Assembly (NCBI GenBank): GCA_024114885.1
Contig: CP099426.1
Coordinates: 620,001-684,000 of the forward strand
Length of the DNA: 64,000 bases
Source of the DNA: Septoria linicola
Taxonomy: Eukaryota > Ascomycota > Dothideomycetes > Mycosphaerellales > Mycosphaerellaceae
Reading direction: 5' to 3'
In this document: in pieces, positions 56,130-64,000 of the stretch
Numbering within the stretch: the stretch's first letter is position 1
Layout of the letters: every line of letters starts with the position of its first letter
Program-made: the position numbers and the translations under genes
Notes under the pieces: model-generated
What the model was told of the DNA's origin: nothing
The model's input: the letters and a program-made list of their open reading frames with translations, nothing else
The model's database searches: none

Positions 56130-57002
56130 GAGAAAGCAAGTGGTTGTTTTTGGACTACTTTCATCTCCGAGGCTTGCCGTGGCCTGGTCAGCCTACAATT
56201 GCCACATTCGTAAGTGGGCGCCGAAGCGCGTCGATCACGCACGAGCCGACAACCTACCGATATCGTGTTTGCGCCTTGCAAATATTACAGCGGAACATCA
56301 GGCCTGCGTGAGCCCTTGAGAAATCTCAATCCAGTCACCGGAGTGGAGAAGTCGATCGTGTATCGAACCAAAGCTGTGGATGGACTCGTCACTTTCAGAT
56401 CTGGAACCTCCGACAATCTGGCATTGAGTGTTTCAGAGCCGAGCTACCCTGGAGTGTAAATAGAGCCCACTCACACTTGGCGACTTCTTTGTTCTCAACT
56501 TGGATCGTCGCCTGCTGCAAGTCAATACTCGCGCTTCGTACTCGTGATCACCGCGTGTCGCAAGTTCTCACGGAATTGCCATGCCGTCGGTGTGACCATG
56601 GACTTTGCTAGCTTGGCAGGTCTCCATTAGGCCACGACTTCACGATTCCGCGTCTTGGTAAATTGTCGAGTTCAATGCATCCTGACGACGGGTTATGCGC
56701 GGGTTGCTGGCTTTGTCCGCAAGCAGAACTGCGCAGCTCTGGGCGTGGTAATCACCGCTGGTCAAAGGAGTCCATTGTGGGCTTGCAGCCACTGCGGCAA
56801 CAGCACAGAAATAGTGACACCTCATTCGACCCTCGACATCGTGACTATCAGCGCAAGAGGCGTGCCAAAGGAACAGTCACTCACGTTCACGTACATAGAG
56901 GCTCCGCCACCTGCACTCTTCGCTGTGTCGTGCAAGCACTGCCTTTGCGCAACGAGCAGGCCTCTTGCGCTCCACGTCGACACATCAGCCGGACAACAGA
57001 CA
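56130..57002. other. Intergenic region; open frame upstream of the coiled-coil gene
   Basis: The frame of the next gene is open back to about 56655, and an earlier start cannot be excluded, but the translated segment looks random. Nothing else seen. Confidence 0.4.
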
Positions 57003-57914
57003 ATGTCGTCCCTTGCGTCCACGCCTGACGTTCTCCTGCTGTACGATCAACATCGGAATTACACAGCAGAACTTGGCAGGACCCATCAGGTTTTGAGCAA
57101 GCTATATAAGAAAATTGCGAAAGTAGAGAAGGCTCTGGCTGAACGTGAGCGCAAAGAACGTCACCTAACCAGGAAGGAGCGCAAGAAGTTGCAGTGGACT
57201 CGAGTTCATACGAAGCAGACAATCAAAAACGTGGAAGTACAGCAGATGAACCTTCATGATGCTTTGCGGCAATCCAACAATCTGATAGCGTCATCTGAGT
57301 ATGTCGCGTACAGGTCTCCGATAATGACTCCTTGGTTTGGCCACTGCGATCCGCCTTCGCCCTATTTGTTCAGCCCTCTCAGCCCAGCCTTCACCCCTTA
57401 CACGCCCGTTGTCCAGCACGGACCTAGCGCCCAGAGTCAGACACAGTACTGGGATCTATCCAGCTTACCGGAGCGACAAGCCTCGCTGTCGCCATATGGG
57501 TCGCGTTCCGCAGATAGTGGCTTCCATGAGCCACAGGTTCCCGGCCTGAACACTATTACAGAAGGGGAGCGGCTGATCAATGCACAACATGTTTATGCTC
57601 GCGAGATGATGTCAAGATTCAACTTCGATGCAAACAACTTGTTGGCTACCGCTGCAAATGACGATGGCCAAACGCACTCCCCGGAGCGAGATGTCGTCCC
57701 TGATCTCGGGGGCCTCGTCTCCCCTACGACCTGCGTTGGGGCTTCGGACACTTCTACTGCGCGCTCACACAAACGCTGCGTTTCTGCAAATGCTGTTCAA
57801 ATGAATACGGACCGTTTGGCGCCGCCATCTACGAAGAGAGGCACCAGTGTAGGTCCCGTACCAGATAAGAGGGAGAAGATCCCTGCTAGTGGGCTCGATG
57901 GAGATCAGAAATGA
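57003..57914 (+). CDS. Hypothetical coiled-coil protein
   Basis: 303 residues from the methionine at 57003. Residues 10-90 are strongly helical with heptad-like charge (KIAKVEKALAERERKE, RKERKKLQ) and fit a coiled coil; the rest is Ser/Pro rich and disordered (SPYLFSPLSPAFTPYTP, ending KKR/KREK-type basic patches). No family recognised. Start uncertain because the frame is open upstream. It could be a scaffold or nuclear protein, but nothing in sequence settles that. Confidence 0.5.
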   Translation: MSSLASTPDVLLLYDQHRNYTAELGRTHQVLSKLYKKIAKVEKALAERERKERHLTRKERKKLQWTRVHTKQTIKNVEVQQMNLHDALRQSNNLIASSEYVAYRSPIMTPWFGHCDPPSPYLFSPLSPAFTPYTPVVQHGPSAQSQTQYWDLSSLPERQASLSPYGSRSADSGFHEPQVPGLNTITEGERLINAQHVYAREMMSRFNFDANNLLATAANDDGQTHSPERDVVPDLGGLVSPTTCVGASDTSTARSHKRCVSANAVQMNTDRLAPPSTKRGTSVGPVPDKREKIPASGLDGDQK

Positions 57915-59369
57915 TCCTGGTATTTGACATCGGGGAGCGTCGCGAAGCGCCTGCGGATGTGACGGAAATGTAGATCTATGTTTGTCAGATCGGAATAGTC
58001 TGTTCTAGTTTTATGATAATGCTTGAAGCGATGTCGAACACGATCCATTCCTTCCGTGCGTGTTTGTTGTAGAGAAAGGGATCTCTGATTCCATACCATG
58101 TTTGTTCGGGAATGGTCGGGCCGCTCTTGCAAATTCCACCCAAGAACCTATGCAGCCTCAGCTTACACCTCACCTCTTCACTCACACGTTCTGCATGTCG
58201 CAGTGCGAACGGCAGATCTGTACCTGAAAATGACCTGCCAGCCCAGAGACCGGATTTGTGACTTGCAGAAGGAGTCAGGCCGCATACGAGTACCTGCCTT
58301 GGCCCTACGCATCGTGTTACGCAGGGCTTTTTGGCGAGGCCAGAATTGATTGCTTGCAAGGGCGCCTGGTCAAGCCGCATCGGTATGCACCTCACTCTCA
58401 GCGGCAGTAGAGCCGGACCACGCAACTCAACAGAAGGTGACACTGCGTTCGCTGTCACTCTGCGATTGTATGGAGAAGACTTGGTGTCTACTTTGCCTTC
58501 GTGATACAGGATCCACCAGGAAGACGCGGAGCGTGAGACGGGGAGGAGCAGAGAGAATTGTGGATCTTCTCGCCCAGCGACCGACTTTTTCAAGCCTGTG
58601 CTCTTTACGATCTGTCGCGCCGACGACCAGGCTCAGCCATGTCGATCGCCATCGGCCATCATCTTGCTATGCAGCTGCAACGGCCTTCAAGGATGACAAC
58701 GTCGGTACTGTAGTAGCGGCCCAATGCAGTATGACCTGAAACGTTCAAGGCTCTTTCTGTGGATGCCTCTACACAGCGTCTGCCACTTGTCAGCGTCTGA
58801 TGTGCACCTCAGCTGGCTGTTTCTGCTTAATCAGGTCATCAAAAGCAGATGGTCTAGGGGATGAGGTGTGTTGCGCAGCCACTTGCTGAATCGGAAGTTT
58901 GGGTCGCGTCGCACAGCACAATCCAGGGCAGCATCTCACAAGAAGAATGCCATCTGTTACCAGCGCTGCCGCGTGACAGGGCCGTCCGTGATCTATACAA
59001 GTGGGTCTCTGTTGTGAACTTGGTACTCATTCTACTAATCCAGTCGTCTTGACAGCCGTTAGTCCCGTGTTACTGGTATGCGTTTGTTCCCCCCTCCTGT
59101 CTTCCACCTTGCATGCAGCCATCCTGGTCGGATTCCTGCAGCTCGACAGCAAACAAGACATATAAGAAAGACACGCAGGTCCAACGTGTACTGCCTGCCA
59201 GTTCCCACGTCACTGGAAGCTATTCCGATTTTTGCTTGTTCCCATATCTCGGTCGCTTTGCCCACAAAGGACCTCTTGCATATACCCTCTCACTTTCCAC
59301 CTTCACTCACAAATCGATCGATCCTCCACGTACATTCCAGATCCAACTCGATTACCACTACCGCACTTC
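57915..59369. other. 1.45 kb intergenic region with promoter of the MFS gene
   Basis: No gene recognised; the 202-codon minus frame at 57985-58593 has no motif. A TATAAGAA element at 59161-59168 followed by a long C/T- and CA-rich tract (about 59280-59369) reads as promoter and leader of the next gene. Confidence 0.45.
59161..59168 (+). promoter_or_regulatory. TATA-like element of the MFS gene
   Basis: TATAAGAA about 200 bp before the first downstream ATG (59370) and followed by a pyrimidine-rich leader. Confidence 0.35.
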
Positions 59370-59430
59370 ATGGGCTTTACTGGTAATTTGCTGCGGAGAC
59401 TCTCCTCTCGCCGAAGAAGAGATCAGCAAG

Positions 59431-62052
59431 ATGAGCAGCAATCGAACAAGTCATGTCCCTCCTCCAGATCTTCCACGCCACGAAGCTCAATGTCTTTCTC
59501 CTCGAAGGCCAGTGTCAACTCCCGACCTCAAAGCCAGGCCATCAACGGCATTCCGCACGTCTACACCACACTCCCCATTAAGGAAGCTGAAGAAGTCTAC
59601 TGTGACCCGAACTCGAAGCAGCCAGCGCCCGATATCAGAGAGTTTCGCTGGCACGCACGATATCGACGGCAGACCGCAGACGGGCTCATCTTCAACTACC
59701 CAAGTTCCTGCACGGGCGTATAGAAGTCCTCGCCACAGTCTCAGCAACCATGAGATGAGACATGACTCAGATGACGAAGATGCTGTACGATCTGTGCCTG
59801 CGCCGCCTATCAGCGCTTCGTCGAGGTTATCAATGCCTTATGCACCCACGCGACACTCTTCACTTCGATTCGAGAGCCGCCCTTCACGTGCAGAAGCCCG
59901 GCGTTCACTTGCACCATGTGCAAACATGGAACCCACCCTCACTGATGCTATGCTGGACCAGAAGTCACAGCGGCCTCGCAGTCATCCACCCCTGCGATAT
60001 GGACAACAGTTACATTACCTCGAGTCGCCAAAGATACCGACATTACCATCGCAGCCACACGACTCTGGCAGTGATCCGTGGCAGCTACCTTCACTCCAAC
60101 AAACCTCCATCTCCCGTAGCAGCTCTCGCCGCTCGGCAGTCATGCCACTCAAGCCCAAGCCCTCATTCACCCGACTACAAAGCCTCGACAGCCTCATCAC
60201 ATACCGCGAAGAGAAAGCCGAGTGGAAACGCGCATCATCCTTCATCCAAGCCGTCCTGACAGACGAAGAGCAACAAGCCTCTGCCTCCTACTACGATGGC
60301 TACTACTCTCATCCTCCGACCCGAGAACCCACAATCCGCTCCGAACCCGACACCGTCGCAGGCGCAGACCTAACCTTTAATGAGAAATCCCCCACACCTT
60401 CAACCCCAGCCGGCGCCTTCTCCATCAACGACCCAGCACCAGACCAAGACACCGAGCAACCCAAAAACAAATTCCGCACCTTCGCCGCCGAAATCGGATT
60501 CTGCTTCACCATCGCCATGACCCAATTCCTCGCAGAATACATGATCTCCGGCTTCGCCATCGAACTCCCCAAGATAATGAACAAATACACTTCACCTTCA
60601 GACCTGACCGACGCCGGCTCAATGGGAATGTTCTGGCCCGCATCCCTGCTCAGTCTCATCCTCTCTGCCACATTACTCATCTTTGCTCGCATCAGCGACA
60701 TGCACGGCGGGTACCTACCCTTCATGTTCGGCGTCATCTGGCTCGGCCTCTGGTCCTTACTCGCAGGTTTTGCCAAAGCGACGGTCTTACTCGACATCAG
60801 TCGCGCGATGCAAGGGCTCGCGATCGCGGCGTATATTCCTTCAACGTTCGCAATGATTGGGAGTATTTATCCCGAAGGGCCGCGGAAGAATCTTGTGCTG
60901 GGGTTGTACTCTGGCTGTGCGCCACTGGGGTTTTTCGCGGGCTTTTTGGCTGCTGGGGCGTTGCCGGATGATGCTCCGGGGTGGTATTTCTGGATTGCGG
61001 CGGTGTTGAGTTTTGTTACGGCTGTGACAGCGTACTTGACTGTGCCGCATGATCGGACTGATCGCCAGCAGTTGGGGTTGAAGATGGATTGGATTGGGGC
61101 GTTCCTGATAACTGGTGGGCTCATCTTGGTTGCGTACGCGCTGGCTGTTGAGCCATATGCCAATCAATTCGACACTGGACGTTCTGGCTGGACATTCCCG
61201 ATGGTGCTTGGTCCACTCATCTCCGGACTTGCCTGTCTCGCCACTGCGTTCTGGGTCGAAGGCTGGTATGCGGCATGTCCGCTCCTTCCCTTCGACTTCT
61301 TCTCGCCCAAGAGTGTCAAGGCGTTCTCGCTGGCTTGCTTGTGCTTCTACGCATCGTATGGTGTTTGGCTGTACGAATCAGCCCAGTTCTTCTCCAGCCC
61401 CTCAGCCACTGGCACTATCGATGGCATCCAAGGCCTGACGCTGGCAGCATGGTACACGCCTACTGCCATTGGCGGCCTCATCTTGTGCGTCGTTGGGGGA
61501 GCATTGCTTCACATCATACCAATCATGGTGCTCCTGATCGTTTCTGGCCTTGCTTGGATGGGCGCGCCTCTCCTACTGGCGATGGCCCCATTGCCTATGC
61601 ATTACTGGTCATTCGTGATGCCATCGATGCTGTGCGCGACCATTGGTATCGACCTCACGTTCACGATATCAGTAGTATACTTGTCCTCTGTATCACCACT
61701 CCGATACCAAGGCCTGGCAGGAGCGGTTTCATCAATCTTGGTGAACCTAGCCATGTCATTCTCACTCTCAATCTCAGAGATCGTGGCAGTCAAGGCTGAG
61801 AGTGCCATCATCATTCCCGACACTGCATCACCCGCGGATCAAATCTTGCTGGCTGATCTGCAGGCGAATCGAGGCTACAAGTATGCATTCATATACGCTG
61901 CTGCGTCTGCTGGAGCTGGATTACTCATTGCAGTGCTCTTCGTGCGCATTTCGCGTGCGGTCGTGCAGGAGAGGAAGACCATTGACCTTGAAGACGGCGG
62001 GACCCGACCATCATCTGAAGTATCTACACTCGTCAACGTTGCACGCGCTTGA
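59431..62052 (+). CDS. DHA2-like MFS transporter with very long cytosolic N-terminal tail
   Basis: 873 residues from the methionine at 59431, intronless. The first 350 or so are Ser/Arg/Pro rich and disordered. About 14 hydrophobic segments follow, beginning FAAEIGFCFTIAMTQFLAEYM, with ARISDMHGGYLPFMFG as motif A and RAMQGLAIAAYIPSTFAMIGSIYP as the helix 4-5 block. The pattern resembles yeast Atr1-type aminotriazole/boron exporters. The start is unsettled. The frame is open back to 59113, but a TATA-like element at 59161 makes ATGs before it unlikely; the first ATG of the expected transcript (59370, MGFTGNLLRRLSSRRRR) is in another frame that runs to 59723. A small intron or an indel could join them. 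Confidence 0.8.
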   Translation: MSSNRTSHVPPPDLPRHEAQCLSPRRPVSTPDLKARPSTAFRTSTPHSPLRKLKKSTVTRTRSSQRPISESFAGTHDIDGRPQTGSSSTTQVPARAYRSPRHSLSNHEMRHDSDDEDAVRSVPAPPISASSRLSMPYAPTRHSSLRFESRPSRAEARRSLAPCANMEPTLTDAMLDQKSQRPRSHPPLRYGQQLHYLESPKIPTLPSQPHDSGSDPWQLPSLQQTSISRSSSRRSAVMPLKPKPSFTRLQSLDSLITYREEKAEWKRASSFIQAVLTDEEQQASASYYDGYYSHPPTREPTIRSEPDTVAGADLTFNEKSPTPSTPAGAFSINDPAPDQDTEQPKNKFRTFAAEIGFCFTIAMTQFLAEYMISGFAIELPKIMNKYTSPSDLTDAGSMGMFWPASLLSLILSATLLIFARISDMHGGYLPFMFGVIWLGLWSLLAGFAKATVLLDISRAMQGLAIAAYIPSTFAMIGSIYPEGPRKNLVLGLYSGCAPLGFFAGFLAAGALPDDAPGWYFWIAAVLSFVTAVTAYLTVPHDRTDRQQLGLKMDWIGAFLITGGLILVAYALAVEPYANQFDTGRSGWTFPMVLGPLISGLACLATAFWVEGWYAACPLLPFDFFSPKSVKAFSLACLCFYASYGVWLYESAQFFSSPSATGTIDGIQGLTLAAWYTPTAIGGLILCVVGGALLHIIPIMVLLIVSGLAWMGAPLLLAMAPLPMHYWSFVMPSMLCATIGIDLTFTISVVYLSSVSPLRYQGLAGAVSSILVNLAMSFSLSISEIVAVKAESAIIIPDTASPADQILLADLQANRGYKYAFIYAAASAGAGLLIAVLFVRISRAVVQERKTIDLEDGGTRPSSEVSTLVNVARA

Positions 62053-63838
62053 GGATCAGTCCGGTACGGAGTTTACAGCGTGAGACATTTTTTTTCTGTT
62101 TTGACTTTAGCATTTGGGAGCATGGCGTTTGGACATAGAGCGGAAGCTTCACAGCTACATCGTGTACATATAGATTCGCGGAGGACGCACCATGGCGATT
62201 ACAAAAGTCTGAACGCTTCTGTATCAATAGTATCGTGGAATGAGAGCTTCTCGAAAGACGATCATCTACCATTGAGCACATCGGGATTCCAATACCTCTT
62301 TCGGCGATGCCATCCTGCCATCATGGTTGGGACGTGTCTTCGCTGGCCGTGCCCGTACAGTCTATTCCGACCTCACCTGCTTCTTGCACTGTTTCTCGCA
62401 GTACAAACATTGGAGACATGAGTCTGTTGTACACTGTTTCTGCGTCTTTTACATTTGTAAATGCCACGTTGAGGTTCGTGCTGGCTGCATGAAGTTGTGG
62501 GACCTGACTCGTGGCGAGCAGCAGCAGTCTGCAGCGCAGCATTATTGTCAGCACAGCGGTCTCCTGGGCATGCTGCACGCTCCTGAACAGCATCATCGAA
62601 TCGTTCAAAGTGCTGTTCGAGACATGCCAGGTTGCTGTCTCGTACACAGCAGGTGCACCGTGATTCGACGGCATCCATTCATGCGAGCCCAATGGTTTTG
62701 CTTGTCGGAAAGATGCAGACGGTACGGAAACTTCGAAGTGTCCGTATGCTTCTTTCGATGAGCATGGAGGGGAGCTGTCTTAGCCTGCTCGACCTGGAAG
62801 TAGCTCTGCTTTCACATGCGAGCTCCTAAACTCACGCCGGCTCACCCGAGTCGCTGTGGGAGTGCGGCATGAACACAGTGCTGGGAGGCGCTGGGATATG
62901 CTTGGAGATCGGGCTGTACTTATTGTAATGTGACTGCCGAAAGAGCAAAACTCGAAAGGTACGGGCGGGAACTGGGCATGGTTGAGGTCCTGCCAGTAGC
63001 TCTACCATAGGTCTATGCTCTGTCCAGCATTTGCTTTCGGTGTCCACTCCGCAAGGATGTCAAACATCCAGGTTGTTTAGACGATTGAGATGATCTGAAC
63101 AGCGATCAAGCGTGCAAGCGAGCTCTGCAGAGTGGCGCTACTGTAGTCCTGCTGGCCCCGAGACAGCTGAGATGGCCGTGTACTTCACCCGCCCTGGCAG
63201 CAGTGGTCGATGAGATTCTGCCGTGTTCTGCAGCGTGAGAAGCTAGCAATGCCCACCTCTGAGCACGGTAGAGTGGAAACGTCGCTCATGTTCTGTTGTG
63301 CATCCTGATGCGAGAGCTGCTTGGCGGGACTCTTTGACGGCTAGCACTGTCAGTACAGGCTGTTGCGCGACAATGCCGCCAACGATAATGGCGCACGACG
63401 AAACGCACGACAGCTACGTCTGCAGTGAGGGCTTGAGCAGATGCCATGCATGCTATTGATGCTGCCGTGCGGCATGGCAGAGCGACAGCCTTTGTTTGGC
63501 CAGCCAATAGAACTAGCCGAAGGTGAAATTGTGCCACATGTTCTCTGGCCGAGTCTCACCTCGAGCGTGGGTCTCTCTCTCTCGCGCAGCAACAAGCACT
63601 TCTGTCGACCTTTGCTGCGTCCAATTGCGCACAGAGAGCGACACGCCCGCATAAAATCAGGCCCCGCCAGCCTCGACAAAAGTCTATACTCTGCTATGAA
63701 CGCATCCCTATGCGCTGCCGGTAAATAACGCCTGCGCGATCCACTCTCTCCCTTCTTCTGCTGCCACCTTTCTTCAACGGAACGGCAGCAGACGACACTT
63801 CGACTTCAACTCGAAGGACCGCAAGACATTCCACCACC
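62053..63838. other. 1.8 kb intergenic region, no gene seen
   Basis: Several 60-140 codon frames on both strands without motifs. The right end (63730-63838) is C/T- then CA-rich, a typical leader for the gene starting at 63839. Confidence 0.45.
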
Positions 63839-64000
63839 ATGTCTGATCCCAATGGCAGCCCTGGCATCAATGCCAGCGGCTTGCGCGAGCGGCTTACCCA
63901 GAAGCCAGATGAACCGCAGAGAGGCTTGTCAGCTGAGACTGCCTCTGACACTGTCAAGGCCCTGAATCGAGAAGAGGAGAGGACAGGCAAGGACGACAAG
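63839..64000 (+). CDS. 5' end of a gene cut by the window edge (possible phosphatidylethanolamine methyltransferase)
   Basis: 54 codons from an ATG in a strong context (CCACCACCATGTC), open to the window end. The peptide is hydrophilic: MSDPNGSPGINASGLRERL, then QKPDEPQRG and REEERTGKDDK. A Ser/Gly start with GLRERL followed by charged residues resembles the cytosolic N terminus of fungal Cho2-type phosphatidylethanolamine N-methyltransferases, but too little is visible to decide. The reading frame itself is well supported by the leader. Confidence 0.4.
   Translation, partial: MSDPNGSPGINASGLRERLTQKPDEPQRGLSAETASDTVKALNREEERTGKDDK

Noticed and set aside
63441..63728. 95-codon plus-strand frame before the last gene
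   Set aside because: No motif, and it ends within the probable leader of the gene starting at 63839.
1..64000. tRNA, rRNA genes or CRISPR-like arrays
   Set aside because: Read through the gaps for tRNA B-box/T-loop and rRNA-like sequence and found none convincing; the only regular array is the 67-68 bp direct tandem repeat without spacers.

Overview
The window looks like a piece of a filamentous ascomycete chromosome (Pezizomycotina). Genes carry short introns of about 45-70 bp with GTAWGT-type donors, CTAAC/CTAAT branch sites and CAG/TAG acceptors. The first 8 kb is a TA-rich, RIP-scarred retrotransposon block. The genes include a NIS1-type effector, GH43, Fip1, VPS11, NBP35 and HAL2 homologues. 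A plant-associated Dothideomycete is my best guess, but this is inference only.

Region 1 (1-8067) has no usable reading frame. It holds two Ty1/copia relics joined head to head: one on the minus strand (RT, pol, gag, primer-binding site and LTR at 1-4479) and one on the plus strand (RT, RNase H and 3' LTR at 4480-7701). Their shared RT segments form a long inverted repeat (1-1406 / 4477-5881). Catalytic motifs survive only as transition-mutated ghosts. A five-unit 67-68 bp tandem array (8068-8403) marks the border with normal-composition DNA and appears to show the mutation signal fading with distance.

Region 2 (9332-24739) is mostly housekeeping. It contains FIP1 and VPS11 (divergent; VPS11 with a one-base frameshift), a tiny gene whose peptide ends in a CaaX box, a four-helix membrane protein, a DDHD phospholipase, a broken FAD-monooxygenase/acetoacetate-decarboxylase fusion, a divergent cupin and a type II membrane glycosyltransferase-like protein.

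Region 3 (25198-37198) is rich in secreted and membrane proteins: a royal-jelly/yellow family protein, a NIS1-like effector with an extra C-terminal domain, a large membrane protein, an atypical SDR, a small secreted protein, the HAL2 nucleotidase and an MFS transporter.

Region 4 (37547-46019) centres on a 1458-residue NRPS-like enzyme with an A-T-(membrane/three-repeat) layout like epsilon-poly-L-lysine synthetases. It lies convergent with the MFS transporter and next to about 3.8 kb without recognisable genes.

Region 5 (46020-64000) holds a Zn2Cys6 regulator with a long Q/P-rich tail, an F-box-like protein, a GH43 enzyme, NBP35 divergent from a radical-SAM enzyme, a coiled-coil protein, a DHA2-like MFS transporter with a very long N-terminal tail, and the first codons of a gene cut by the window end.

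Exon boundaries were worked out by hand from frame continuity and splice motifs. Family calls rest on motif recognition, not on database searches.
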